Source of the DNA: Sulfitobacter sp. HGT1
GTDB lineage: Bacteria; Pseudomonadota; Alphaproteobacteria; Rhodobacterales; Rhodobacteraceae
Reading direction: 5' to 3'
Assembly: GCF_013282155.1 (NCBI RefSeq)
Contig: NZ_BLWI01000012.1
Location: 186,001-250,000 of the forward strand
Length of the DNA: 64,000 bases
The position numbers were made by a program, and so were the translations under genes. Below are positions 48,962 to 57,700 of the stretch, piece after piece. The first letter of the stretch is position 1. Each line of letters begins with the position of its first letter. The notes beneath the pieces are model-generated. The model was not told the origin of the DNA. It ran no database searches and saw only the letters and a program-made list of their open reading frames with translations.

Positions 48962-51283
48962 TTAGCCAAAACGATTGTCCCGCGGGAAACCACGAGGGGC
49001 CATGCGCCCCGCGCTGGCACGCTTGCCGGTCCACTCGGTCAGGTCGGCTTCGGTGCGTGTGCGCCCTGCCGGATCATGCCAGCTTAGCCCGTCGGCGCGC
49101 ATGAAAGTCGTCGCATCAGACATGCCGCCGTCTTTGTATTTTTGCAGCCGCACACCTTTGCCGCGCGCCATTTCGGGCAGTTCGTCCAGACCGAACACAA
49201 GCACTTTGCGGTTCTCGCCTACCACGGCAACAGTATCGCCTGCGATGGGGGCGCAGATCATTGCTTTGACATCGCCGCGCACATTCAGAACCTGTTTACC
49301 ACTGCGGGTCTGCGCCAGAACTTCGTCCTCTGGCACCACGAAGCCATCGCCAGCGGATGACGCCACAAGCAGTTTGCGACCGGCCTTGTGAATGAAAATA
49401 TCAACAATTTGCACGTCATTGGGCAAATCAACCATCAAACGCAGCGGTTCACCCATGCCACGCCCGCCCGGCAGGGTCGCGGCAGACAAGGTATAAAAAC
49501 GCCCGTTTGACCCGAACACCAACAAACGGTCGGTCGTTTCGGCGTGAAAGATAAAACGCGGTCCATCGCCGTCTTTGAATTTCAGCTCGCGGTTCAGGTC
49601 GATATGGCCGGTCATCGCCCGGATCCATCCCATTTCGGAACAGACGACAGTGATCGGTTCACGGTCGATCATCGCCTCAAGAGGCACCTCTTCGATTTCG
49701 CCCGCTTCGGCAAAGGTCGTGCGGCGCTTGCCGATATTCTTGCCGTCCAGCGTCCAGTCTTTGCCGAACTGCTTTTTGGTGGCGCGCAGCTGGTCAATGA
49801 TGCTGTCCCATTGCAAGGCGTCATTGTCCAACAGGTCCTCAAGACCGGCGCGTTCTTCCATCAATTCGGATTGTTCGCGCAGCAGCTCCATCTCTTCGAG
49901 ACGGCGCAGCGACCGCAGACGCATGTTCAAAATCGCGTCGGCCTGAACCTCGGACAGGGAATTTTCAGTCGTCGGCGCAGGCGGCACGTAATCGGCTTCG
50001 TCCATCGCGCGAACGTGTTTCTTACCCCAATCCTCGGCCATCAAGGCGGCTTTGGGGTCCTCGTCATAGCGGATGATATCAATAACACGGTCAAGGTTCA
50101 GGAAGGCGACAATAAAGCCTTCCAACACCTCAAGCCGGTGGTCGATCTTTTCCATCCGGTGGGCCGAACGACGCTGCAATACTTCGCGGCGGTGATCCAG
50201 GAAAGCGCGCAGCACTTCCTTCATCGAGCAGACTTTCGGCGTCAGCCCGTCGATCAACACGTTCATGTTCAGCGAAAACCGCACCTCAAGGTCAGAGCTG
50301 CGGTACAGCATCCCCATCAACACCTCCGGGTCCACGTTTTTCGAGCGCGGCTCAAGGATCAGGCGGATATCTTCGGCCGATTCGTCGCGGACATCCGCAA
50401 GGATCGGTATTTTCTTGAGCTGGATCAGTTCGGCGATCTTTTCGATCAGTTTGGATTTCTGGACCTGATAGGGGATTTCGGTGACGACAATCTGCCATAC
50501 ACCACGCCCCAGATCTTCGACCTCGTAGCGGCAGCGCAAACGAAAGCCGCCCTTGCCCGTGCGATAGGCGTTGGCGATATTTTCCGCCGGCTCGACGATA
50601 ATCCCGCCGGTGGGGAAATCGGGGCCAGGTACGAAATCAAGCAACTTGTCATCGCCGGCATTCGGAAATTTGATCAGGTGAATACACGCATCCACCAGTT
50701 CCGTGATGTTATGCGGCGGAATGTTGGTCGCCATGCCCACGGCAATACCGGACGATCCATTCGCCAGCAGGTTCGGGAATTGTGCAGGCAACACGACCGG
50801 TTCGGTCAGCGTGCCGTCATAGTTCTCGCGAAAATCAACGGCGTTTTCGTTCAGCCCTTCCAGCATCGCCTCGGCGACGGCGGTCATGCGGGCTTCGGTA
50901 TAGCGGCTTGCGGCGGGGTTATCGCCGTCAATGTTGCCAAAGTTACCCTGCCCGTCGACCAGCGGATAGCGCACGTTGAAATCTTGCGCCAAACGGGCCA
51001 TCGCATCGTAAATCGCCGCATCGCCATGGGGGTGATAGTTGCCCATCACGTCGCCGGAAATTTTGGCCGATTTGCGGAAGCCGCCTGTCGAACTCAGCCG
51101 CAGCTCGCGCATGGCATAAAGGATTCGGCGGTGAACCGGCTTTAACCCGTCGCGGGCATCCGGCAATGCGCGGTGCATAATCGTCGACAATGCATAGGTC
51201 AGATAGCGGTCACCCAGCGCAATGCGCAGTGGCTCGGACACATTCCGAGGATCAAGCTGTGGCGGGTCGGTAACATCTGACAT
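48962..51283 (-). CDS. parC: DNA topoisomerase IV subunit A
   Basis: The 773-residue protein cuts and passes DNA strands during decatenation. The breakage domain has YALSTIMHRALPDARDGLKPVHRRILYAM, the winged-helix NYHPHGDAAIYDAMARL and the active-site Tyr in AASRYTEARMT. The C-terminal beta-pinwheel lacks the GyrA box, which separates it from gyrase. The residue equivalent to E. coli Ser80 is Ala. The 200-base upstream gap has a GTTGGA/TCCAAC inverted repeat (51342-51358). Confidence 0.95.
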   Translation of the reverse strand: MSDVTDPPQLDPRNVSEPLRIALGDRYLTYALSTIMHRALPDARDGLKPVHRRILYAMRELRLSSTGGFRKSAKISGDVMGNYHPHGDAAIYDAMARLAQDFNVRYPLVDGQGNFGNIDGDNPAASRYTEARMTAVAEAMLEGLNENAVDFRENYDGTLTEPVVLPAQFPNLLANGSSGIAVGMATNIPPHNITELVDACIHLIKFPNAGDDKLLDFVPGPDFPTGGIIVEPAENIANAYRTGKGGFRLRCRYEVEDLGRGVWQIVVTEIPYQVQKSKLIEKIAELIQLKKIPILADVRDESAEDIRLILEPRSKNVDPEVLMGMLYRSSDLEVRFSLNMNVLIDGLTPKVCSMKEVLRAFLDHRREVLQRRSAHRMEKIDHRLEVLEGFIVAFLNLDRVIDIIRYDEDPKAALMAEDWGKKHVRAMDEADYVPPAPTTENSLSEVQADAILNMRLRSLRRLEEMELLREQSELMEERAGLEDLLDNDALQWDSIIDQLRATKKQFGKDWTLDGKNIGKRRTTFAEAGEIEEVPLEAMIDREPITVVCSEMGWIRAMTGHIDLNRELKFKDGDGPRFIFHAETTDRLLVFGSNGRFYTLSAATLPGGRGMGEPLRLMVDLPNDVQIVDIFIHKAGRKLLVASSAGDGFVVPEDEVLAQTRSGKQVLNVRGDVKAMICAPIAGDTVAVVGENRKVLVFGLDELPEMARGKGVRLQKYKDGGMSDATTFMRADGLSWHDPAGRTRTEADLTEWTGKRASAGRMAPRGFPRDNRFG

Positions 51284-51490
51284 GAAAGCTGTTTAGCCAA
51301 GCGTGCGTGACGCGGCAAGCGGCTGTTTGCATGAAACGGGTGTTGGACGCTATCCAACTGTCACCGTCCTGCAACGTTCTCAAGTTTCTGGGAACCGATA
51401 GGCGCAATCCGTGTTAAACTTGATAAAAGAGTATTTTGGAGGATGCCAGCTGCATGGCGTCCGGACCGCTGCTACACTGGGAACGCGACA

Positions 51491-52150
51491 ATGAAACGGT
51501 TTATACTGTTGACCTTCGGCTTTTTGGGCTGGGCTTTTTATGAAATGAGCGGCGGCGCTGATTTCGAACCTGCCAGTGCCCAACGCGCTGCAGCTTCGCC
51601 TGCTCCGCAAAGCATTGAAACGGCCGAACCAACCCCAAAGGTTGCCTCCCTAGCCCCTCAGGCTGTTGAACAGAAACTTGCCAAAATCGTGCCGGCCGAC
51701 ACAACACCACCCGGGTTTGAGGGTGCCGAAACAATTGCTGTCGCCAAAACGGAAGAGGTAAGCCGGGTATCGGTCAGTCTGACCACCGTGGAAAATGCGG
51801 TTATACAGGCCGAGGCCCCGTTGGTGAACGAAGTGAGCCTTGTCCCCGTAAATGCAGGCAGCCTGATATCCAGCCAGGACACACCCGCAATCATTCCCAG
51901 CCTGATCACGCCCGATGACACGGGCGCTGCGACCATCAACGCCAGCGGATCGGGCGATTTGCGGTCGGTCGCAGGCAACAGTGTAAATGTGCGCGGCGGG
52001 CCGGGCACGGAATACGGCATTGTCTCTCGCCTGACGCGTGGTGAAACGGTCGAAATCATCAGCGATGACGGAAGCGGCTGGGTTCAGATGCGCCCCCTGA
52101 ACGGTGGCCCCGAGGGCTGGATGGCTGATTTTCTGCTCACCGACAGCTAA
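51491..52150 (+). CDS. Periplasmic SH3-domain protein
   Basis: The 219-residue product starts with a signal peptide or membrane anchor (MKRFILLTFGFLGWAFYEMSGG), then a long Ala/Pro/Thr-rich linker, and ends with a bacterial SH3-type domain (about 155-217): VNVRGGPGTEYGIVSRLTRGETVEIISDDGSGWVQM and GWMADFLL. Such domains bind peptidoglycan. It is divergent from parC. No enzyme domain is attached. Confidence 0.88.
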   Translation: MKRFILLTFGFLGWAFYEMSGGADFEPASAQRAAASPAPQSIETAEPTPKVASLAPQAVEQKLAKIVPADTTPPGFEGAETIAVAKTEEVSRVSVSLTTVENAVIQAEAPLVNEVSLVPVNAGSLISSQDTPAIIPSLITPDDTGAATINASGSGDLRSVAGNSVNVRGGPGTEYGIVSRLTRGETVEIISDDGSGWVQMRPLNGGPEGWMADFLLTDS

Positions 52151-52183
52151 GGCGCGTTGCTATCAACACCACAACACGCAATG

Positions 52184-52211
52184 AAAGGCCTCCAGCATGG
52201 GGGCCTTTTTT
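52184..52211 (+). terminator. Intrinsic terminator abutting the SDR gene start
   Basis: AAAGGCC-t-CC and GG-g-GGCCTTT around AGCAT, followed by TTTTTT ending one base before the ATG at 52212. It ends the SH3-gene transcript; the next gene would start directly behind it. Confidence 0.8.
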
Positions 52212-53039
52212 ATGACCGCGAAAACCGTTTTGATGACCGGATGTTCGTCCGGGATCGGATATGCCGCTGCACATGGCATGCGTGCGCGGGGGTGGCGTGT
52301 CTTTGCTGCCTGCCGCCAGCAAGCAGACTGTGACCGGCTTGCCGCCGAAGGCTTTGACAGCCCGTTGCTCGATTACACAGACACGGCAAGCATCCACGCG
52401 GCATTGAACCATGTGCTGGTCGAGACAGGCGGCACACTGGATGCGCTGTATAACAACGGCGCTCATGGCACACCCGGTGCCGTCGAAGACCTGCCGACAG
52501 ACGCGCTGCGCGAGATTTTTGAGAGCAATTTTTTCGGCTGGCATGAACTGACCCGCGCTGTCTTGCCGGTCATGCGGGCCCAAGGGCACGGACGGATCGT
52601 GCAATGTTCATCGGTGTTGGGTTTTGTCACAATGCCGTGGCGCGGGGCTTATAACTCTACGAAATTCGCGCTCGAAGGGCTGACGGATACGCTCAGAATC
52701 GAGATGCGCGACACACCGATCCACATCGTTTTGATCGAACCGGGCCCTGTGACGTCGAAAATCCGCGTGAATTCGATCCCGCATTTCGAACGCTGGATCA
52801 ACTGGGAGGCATCCCCGCGCAGGGATCAGTATGAAAGCAAGCTCAGAAAACGCCTCTACGAAAGCAGCGGGCCGGACACATTTGAACTGCCCCCCGAAGC
52901 CGTCGTGAAAAAGCTGGTTCATGCGTTAGAGGCTCCCAAGCCCCGCCCGCGATATTATGTCACGACCCCGACCTATATTTCGGGCATTTTACGGCGGATA
53001 TTGCCCACGCGGGCGCTCGACTGGGTCCTGGCGCGGTAA
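52212..53039 (+). CDS. Short-chain dehydrogenase/reductase
   Basis: The 275-residue protein has a Rossmann fold with TGCSSGIG (9-16), NNG (81-83), Ser133/134 and the catalytic Tyr147-x3-Lys151 (YNSTK). Substrate unknown; the family is broad. MTAKTVLMTG fits the first beta strand, so the ATG at 52212 is chosen over the one at 52197, which is inside the terminator hairpin. Neither has a ribosome binding site. Confidence 0.92.
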   Translation: MTAKTVLMTGCSSGIGYAAAHGMRARGWRVFAACRQQADCDRLAAEGFDSPLLDYTDTASIHAALNHVLVETGGTLDALYNNGAHGTPGAVEDLPTDALREIFESNFFGWHELTRAVLPVMRAQGHGRIVQCSSVLGFVTMPWRGAYNSTKFALEGLTDTLRIEMRDTPIHIVLIEPGPVTSKIRVNSIPHFERWINWEASPRRDQYESKLRKRLYESSGPDTFELPPEAVVKKLVHALEAPKPRPRYYVTTPTYISGILRRILPTRALDWVLAR

Positions 53040-53098
53040 ATTCGGGTTGCGCTACGCGTTTGCCCCGCTACATCTGGGCGTAATATAAAGGAAACCCC

Positions 53099-53305
53099 AT
53101 GCCTTCAGATCCTCTTTTCATCCTTGTCGTCATCGCGGTGCTGGCCGTTGTGATCATCCTGATCATGGGGCTGGGCGGTTTTGCTGGCGGCGGTGCCTTT
53201 AACAAGCGCAATTCGAACAAACTGATGCGCATGCGGATTATCGCCCAGTTTATCGCAGTCGTTTTGATCCTAATTTATGTATATTTCCGTAAGGATGCTG
53301 GCTGA
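53099..53305 (+). CDS. HIG1-type twin-transmembrane protein
   Basis: The 68-residue protein has two transmembrane helices (about 5-28 and 45-62) joined by a basic loop: FAGGGAFNKRNSNKLMRMRIIAQFIAV, matching the HIG1 (hypoxia-induced) domain pattern G..F...N..N.LMR.R...Q. In mitochondria relatives attach to cytochrome oxidase; the bacterial role is unclear. AAAGGAAACCCC precedes its ATG. It shares one base with the PduO gene (TGATG). Confidence 0.8.
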   Translation: MPSDPLFILVVIAVLAVVIILIMGLGGFAGGGAFNKRNSNKLMRMRIIAQFIAVVLILIYVYFRKDAG

Positions 53306-53877
53306 TGGTCGTTTTGAACAAAATCTACACCCGTACCGGCGACAAAGGCGACACGGCCCTTGGCAATGGATCGCGCGTTCCCAAACATAACGCGCGGGTC
53401 GAGGCATATGGCACCGCTGACGAATTGAACTGTTTTGTCGGTGTGGCGCGTCTGGCGGCGACAGGTGAAACGGACATTGCGCTGTCGCGCATCCAGAACG
53501 ATCTGTTTGATGTTGGCGCAGATTTGTGCCGCCCCGACATGAGCGCCGATGCCAAAGCTGAATACCAGCCCCTGCGCATCGCCCCCGAACAGGTGGACCG
53601 GCTGGAACGTGAAATCGACGTGATGAACAAAGAGCTTCAGGCCTTGCGCAGCTTTATCCTGCCCGGCGGTAGCGAACTGGCCGCGCATCTGCATGTCTGT
53701 CGCACAGTGGCGCGGCGTGCTGAACGTCTGACCGTTCTGCTGGCGGAACAAGAAGACGTAAACGAGGCCGTCGTGCGCTATCTGAACCGCCTAAGCGACT
53801 GGTTTTTTGTGGCCGCCCGTATGGCGAATAACAGTGGCAAGGACGATGTCCTGTGGGTGCCAGGGGCAAATAGATAA
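53305..53877 (+). CDS. Cob(I)yrinic acid a,c-diamide adenosyltransferase, PduO type
   Basis: The 190-residue enzyme makes adenosylcobalamin from cob(I)alamin and ATP. N-terminal IYTRTGDKGDTALGNGSRVPKHNARVEAYGTADELNCFVGV and the helical ARRAERLTVLLAEQEDVNEAVVRYLNRLSDWFFVAAR are diagnostic. It overlaps the HIG1-type gene by one base. The following 145 bases contain a duplicated GAAACGCCG (around 53890-53921) and a T-run, no gene. Confidence 0.93.
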   Translation: MVVLNKIYTRTGDKGDTALGNGSRVPKHNARVEAYGTADELNCFVGVARLAATGETDIALSRIQNDLFDVGADLCRPDMSADAKAEYQPLRIAPEQVDRLEREIDVMNKELQALRSFILPGGSELAAHLHVCRTVARRAERLTVLLAEQEDVNEAVVRYLNRLSDWFFVAARMANNSGKDDVLWVPGANR

Positions 53878-54022
53878 CAAAAGCAGCTTGAAACGCCGCG
53901 TCCAAAGGACGTGAAACGCCGTTTTTTTGCTGTTTTGATCCGAAATGCTTCGTTACACACACGAAGAGTTCAAATGACTTGGGCCAAACTTCCGAGTCGT
54001 AAACTGAGGAGAGATAACGCCC

Positions 54023-54781
54023 ATGAAGGTATTGGTACCTGTAAAGCGCGTGATCGACTACAACGTAAAAGTGCGCGTAAAAGCGGACGGCACGGGTGTT
54101 GATCTTGCCAACGTAAAAATGTCTATGAACCCGTTCGACGAGATTTCCGTCGAGCAGGCGATCCGCCTGAAAGAGGCCGGTCAGGTTGATGAAATCGTCG
54201 TTGTATCCATCGGCGTAAAGCAATCGCAAGAAACACTGCGGACCGCCTTGGCTATGGGCGCTGACCGGGCAATTCTGGTTGTCGCAACCGACGATGTTCA
54301 CAATGACATCGAACCGCTGGCCGTTGCCAAAATTCTCAAGGCGATTGTGGACGAAGAACAGCCCGGGCTGGTTCTGTGTGGCAAACAAGCGATCGACAAC
54401 GACATGAACGCAACAGGCCAGATGCTGTCTGCCCTTCTGGGCTGGTCGCAGGCAACCTTTGCTTCCAAAGTCGAAATCGAAGGCGACAACGCCGTTGTCA
54501 CCCGTGAAGTTGACGGTGGTTTGCAAACGATCAAGGTGTCGATGCCGACAGTTGTGACTGTTGATTTGCGCCTGAACGAACCGCGCTATGCGTCTTTGCC
54601 AAACATCATGAAGGCCAAGAAAAAGCCGATGGATGAAAAGACCCCTGCCGATTACGGCGTCGAGGTCGGCAACCGTCTGGAAATCCTGAAAACTGTCGAG
54701 CCAGCAGAACGTGCCGCCGGTATCAAAGTTGATAGCGTCGATGCGCTTGTGGCGAAACTCAAAGAAGCGGGGGCTGTGTAA
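54023..54781 (+). CDS. etfB: Electron transfer flavoprotein subunit beta
   Basis: The 252-residue protein starts [41 protein letters not shown] and has [23 protein letters not shown] and the recognition-loop region [21 protein letters not shown] that docks with acyl-CoA dehydrogenases. It passes electrons from fatty-acid and amino-acid oxidation to ETF-QO. Its stop shares one base with the etfA start. GAGGAGAG precedes it. Confidence 0.98.
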   Translation: MKVLVPVKRVIDYNVKVRVKADGTGVDLANVKMSMNPFDEISVEQAIRLKEAGQVDEIVVVSIGVKQSQETLRTALAMGADRAILVVATDDVHNDIEPLAVAKILKAIVDEEQPGLVLCGKQAIDNDMNATGQMLSALLGWSQATFASKVEIEGDNAVVTREVDGGLQTIKVSMPTVVTVDLRLNEPRYASLPNIMKAKKKPMDEKTPADYGVEVGNRLEILKTVEPAERAAGIKVDSVDALVAKLKEAGAV

Positions 54782-55707
54782 TGGCTGTTCTACTCCTTGC
54801 AGAAGTAACCGATGGCGAACTGGCGATGGATGCGACCGCAAAAGCGGTCACAGCAGCCAAGCAAATCGGCGACGTAACCGTATTGTGCGCCGGCAGCTCT
54901 GCTGCGGCAGCGGGCGAAGCGGCAGCCAAGATCGATGGCGTGTCCAAGGTTATCGTTGCTGAAGACGCATCTTTGGGTCACCGCCTGGCCGAATCGACAG
55001 CGGCACTGATCGTGTCGATGGCCGGCGATTACGACCACATCGTTGCCCCCGCCACGACCGACGCAAAAAACGTGATGCCACGCGTTGCGGCGCTGCTGGA
55101 TGTGATGATCATCTCTGACGCTTCCGGCGTCGTGGATGCAGACACATTCGAGCGTCCGATCTATGCCGGCAACGCTGTTCAGACGGTTAAATCCTCTGAT
55201 GCGAAAAAGGTTATCACCTTCCGTACATCGACCTTCGACGCGGCCGGAACCGGTGGTTCTGCCTCGATCGAGACGATTTCGGCAGTTGCTGACCCTGGTC
55301 TGTCCTCCTGGTTGGAAGATCACGTCGCAGCCAGCGACCGCCCCGAACTGACGTCGGCTGGTGTGGTTGTTTCCGGTGGCCGTGGTGTCGGCTCAGAGGA
55401 AGACTTTGCCCTGATCGAGAAGCTGGCGGACAAACTGGGTGCCGCCGTTGGCGCGTCACGTGCTGCGGTCGATTCGGGCTATGCCCCGAACGATTGGCAA
55501 GTGGGCCAAACCGGCAAGGTCGTTGCGCCACAGCTTTATGTCGCCGTCGGTATTTCCGGCGCAATCCAGCATCTGGCCGGCATGAAAGACAGCAAAATCA
55601 TCGTCGCAATCAACAAAGACGAAGAAGCGCCGATTTTTCAGGTTGCCGACTTCGGGTTGGTCGCCGACCTGTTCGAAGCCGTGCCTGAGCTGATCGAAAA
55701 GCTGTAA
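54781..55707 (+). CDS. etfA: Electron transfer flavoprotein subunit alpha
   Basis: The 308-residue partner of EtfB carries the FAD site: [89 protein letters not shown]. It is coupled to etfB by a TAATG overlap. A strong terminator follows. Confidence 0.98.
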   Translation: MAVLLLAEVTDGELAMDATAKAVTAAKQIGDVTVLCAGSSAAAAGEAAAKIDGVSKVIVAEDASLGHRLAESTAALIVSMAGDYDHIVAPATTDAKNVMPRVAALLDVMIISDASGVVDADTFERPIYAGNAVQTVKSSDAKKVITFRTSTFDAAGTGGSASIETISAVADPGLSSWLEDHVAASDRPELTSAGVVVSGGRGVGSEEDFALIEKLADKLGAAVGASRAAVDSGYAPNDWQVGQTGKVVAPQLYVAVGISGAIQHLAGMKDSKIIVAINKDEEAPIFQVADFGLVADLFEAVPELIEKL

Positions 55708-55728
55708 GCCACTTTAGACGCTATTCGC

Positions 55729-55758
55729 AAAAGGCCCGTCAGAAATGGCGGGCCTTTT
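55729..55758 (+). terminator. Intrinsic terminator after etfBA
   Basis: AAAAGGCCCG and CGGGCCTTTT (10 bp exact, 10-base loop) 22 bases after etfA. It is symmetrical, so also works for the convergent gene. Confidence 0.85.
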
Positions 55759-55771
55759 CGCATTTGCGCGG

Positions 55772-56602
55772 TTAGCCAAGCGCCGCAATGGCCTGCGCCA
55801 CTGCAGCGGCCGCTTCCTCGTGAGCACACACATTGGGGAGCCCCTGCGCGATATGTGCCTCAAGAGGGGTGAAAACCATGCCTTCGGTTCCCTCTTCGCG
55901 GGCCGCTTTGGAGGGGACAACGACCACGACACTGGTCACGTAAGGTGATATTTCGTCGATCATTGCCCGTGTCACAAACAACGGGTCCTCCCCAAGTCCA
56001 TCACAGGGAAGTACGCCCTCGCTCGGGGGGTGATCGGCAAACCATAGCAATATGACCTTGCCTCGCATCTGCCCCACCAGCAGCCGCATTCGGGCAACCC
56101 ACGCAGATTGCAGTTCTTTATGGATCGTTTCAAACCGGTCCGGGGACACTTTTTTCAGGGTCGTCAGCATGTGCTTGTTAAAGTGAAATTCCGAGAAATC
56201 AATTTCCCGATAAATGGTCTTGAGCAAATCAGACGGGGCCACGAACCGGTCATTGCGGCGGGGATGAACCGAATAGAACCGGTTGGTCATGTTTTGCGCG
56301 CCCATCACCTGAACCACCGTAATCATCGCCCCGGCCGTCGCCATGGGAATGTAAGGATCACGGGAAAACACATCGATGCCAGCGTTCATGCAGCCAAAGT
56401 TGACGCACCGCTGGCCGGTTTCATCCTCTACCAGCTTGGAAAACGGCTTTTCGATGAAACGGCCATAGGTTTCGGTCCCGCCAACGAAGGCAATATACGG
56501 GCGGTCAAGCTTGCGCCTTGGCCCCCTGAACAGTAATTTTGACGTGCCATATCTGCACGGCAGATAGTCAAGGGCACCCGGCCCCATCGCAATATAGGTC
56601 AT
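55772..56602 (-). CDS. DUF6473-family protein
   Basis: The 276-residue protein carries GALDYLPCRYGTSKLLFRGPRRKLDRPYIAFVGGTETYGRFIEKPFSKLVED and VVQVMGAQNMTNRFYSVHPRRNDRF, which resembles a family (DUF6473) seen widely in Rhodobacteraceae. No signal peptide; a SGNH-hydrolase-like GGTETYG loop is suggestive but unproven. The ATG at 56602 follows AAGGTGGG. Convergent with etfA, divergent from the CoA dehydrogenase gene. Confidence 0.78.
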   Translation of the reverse strand: MTYIAMGPGALDYLPCRYGTSKLLFRGPRRKLDRPYIAFVGGTETYGRFIEKPFSKLVEDETGQRCVNFGCMNAGIDVFSRDPYIPMATAGAMITVVQVMGAQNMTNRFYSVHPRRNDRFVAPSDLLKTIYREIDFSEFHFNKHMLTTLKKVSPDRFETIHKELQSAWVARMRLLVGQMRGKVILLWFADHPPSEGVLPCDGLGEDPLFVTRAMIDEISPYVTSVVVVVPSKAAREEGTEGMVFTPLEAHIAQGLPNVCAHEEAAAAVAQAIAALG

Positions 56603-56759
56603 TACACCCACCTTTATAAACTCACCCAGAAGCGAAGATGGCCGCAAAGGTTTGCGAAGTGCTTAAAGATTGGATTTGCAAGAACTTGTCATGAATTCGG
56701 CCCCTTGCAGGCCCTACCTTGTGCGCCCTATGCTGCGCCCAAACAACAAAGGACAGCGC

Positions 56760-57635
56760 ATGGATATCCAGACAATCGGCATCGTTGGAGCGGGCCAAAT
56801 GGGCAACGGTATTGCGCATGTTATGGCACTTGCAGGGTACGATGTCTTGTTGACCGACGTCAGCGCAGACGCCTTGCAGGCGGCCATTGACACCATCACC
56901 GGCAACCTTGACCGCCAGGTCGGCAGGGGCAAAGTCGCCGAGGCCGATCGCGATGCGGCACTCGCACGTATCAAAACGACCCAAACCCTAAGCGATTTGG
57001 GTCAAAGCGATTTGGTGATCGAAGCAGCAACAGAACGCGAAACGGTCAAACAGGCGATTTTCGAGGACCTGATCCCGCATCTAAAACCCACAACGATCCT
57101 GACATCCAACACATCGTCGATCTCCATCACGCGGCTTGCCAGCAGGACGGACCGGCCTGAAAAGTTCATGGGGTTCCACTTCATGAACCCCGTGCCTGTG
57201 ATGCAACTGGTCGAGCTGATCCGCGGCATTGCCACGGACAAGGAAACATTCGCCGCCTGTCAGGCTGTGGTCGACAAGCTGGGCAAAACCGCCGCTTCAG
57301 CCGAAGACTTTCCTGCCTTCATCGTTAACCGGATCTTGATGCCGATGATCAACGAAGCCGTCTACACCCTGTACGAAGGCGTCGGATCGGTGAAATCCAT
57401 CGATAGCTCGCTCAAGCTCGGTGCGAATCACCCGATGGGGCCGCTTGAACTGGCTGATTTTATCGGGCTGGACACCTGCCTGGCCATTATGAACGTACTG
57501 CATGATGGATTGGCCGATACAAAATATCGTCCCTGCCCCTTGCTTACCAAATACGTCGAAGCGGGCTGGCTTGGGCGCAAAACCCAGCGGGGGTTTTATG
57601 ACTACCGCGGGGAAGTTCCCGTTCCTACACGGTGA
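56760..57635 (+). CDS. 3-hydroxybutyryl-CoA dehydrogenase
   Basis: The 291-residue enzyme oxidises or forms 3-hydroxyacyl-CoA with NAD(P). It has the dinucleotide site GAGQMG (10-15), GFHFMNPVPVMQLVE with the catalytic His, and the C-terminal NRILMPMINEAVYTLYEGVGSVKSIDSSLKLGANHPMGPLELADFIGLDT. The start MDIQTIGIVG is preferred to an upstream ATG at 56670. Its position near etfBA fits beta-oxidation or PHB metabolism. Confidence 0.95.
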   Translation: MDIQTIGIVGAGQMGNGIAHVMALAGYDVLLTDVSADALQAAIDTITGNLDRQVGRGKVAEADRDAALARIKTTQTLSDLGQSDLVIEAATERETVKQAIFEDLIPHLKPTTILTSNTSSISITRLASRTDRPEKFMGFHFMNPVPVMQLVELIRGIATDKETFAACQAVVDKLGKTAASAEDFPAFIVNRILMPMINEAVYTLYEGVGSVKSIDSSLKLGANHPMGPLELADFIGLDTCLAIMNVLHDGLADTKYRPCPLLTKYVEAGWLGRKTQRGFYDYRGEVPVPTR

Positions 57636-57648
57636 TCAAAACACAAGC

Positions 57649-57670
57649 GTCTGGGGGCCAGCCCCCAGAC
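57649..57670. repeat. Perfect palindrome GTCTGGGGGC-CA-GCCCCCAGAC after hbd
   Basis: Two exact 10-base arms around CA, followed by CCCCCGGGATTTAGACCC. Similar TGGGGGC-GT-GCCCCCA sequences follow both tuf genes (20688-20703 and the copy at 43138). It is a recurring intergenic element and may serve as a 3' end. Confidence 0.6.
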
Positions 57671-57700
57671 CCCCGGGATTTAGACCCATTTGGAATGAGA

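Noticed and set aside
53880..53930. Terminator after the PduO gene
   Set aside because: There is a T7 run and a GCGTCC/GGACGT stem, but they are separated by a GAAACGCCG direct repeat, so the geometry is poor.
55772..56602. SGNH-type hydrolase for the DUF6473-like protein
   Set aside because: GGTETYG resembles only loosely a GDS block and no convincing His/Asp pair was placed, so no enzymatic function is claimed.
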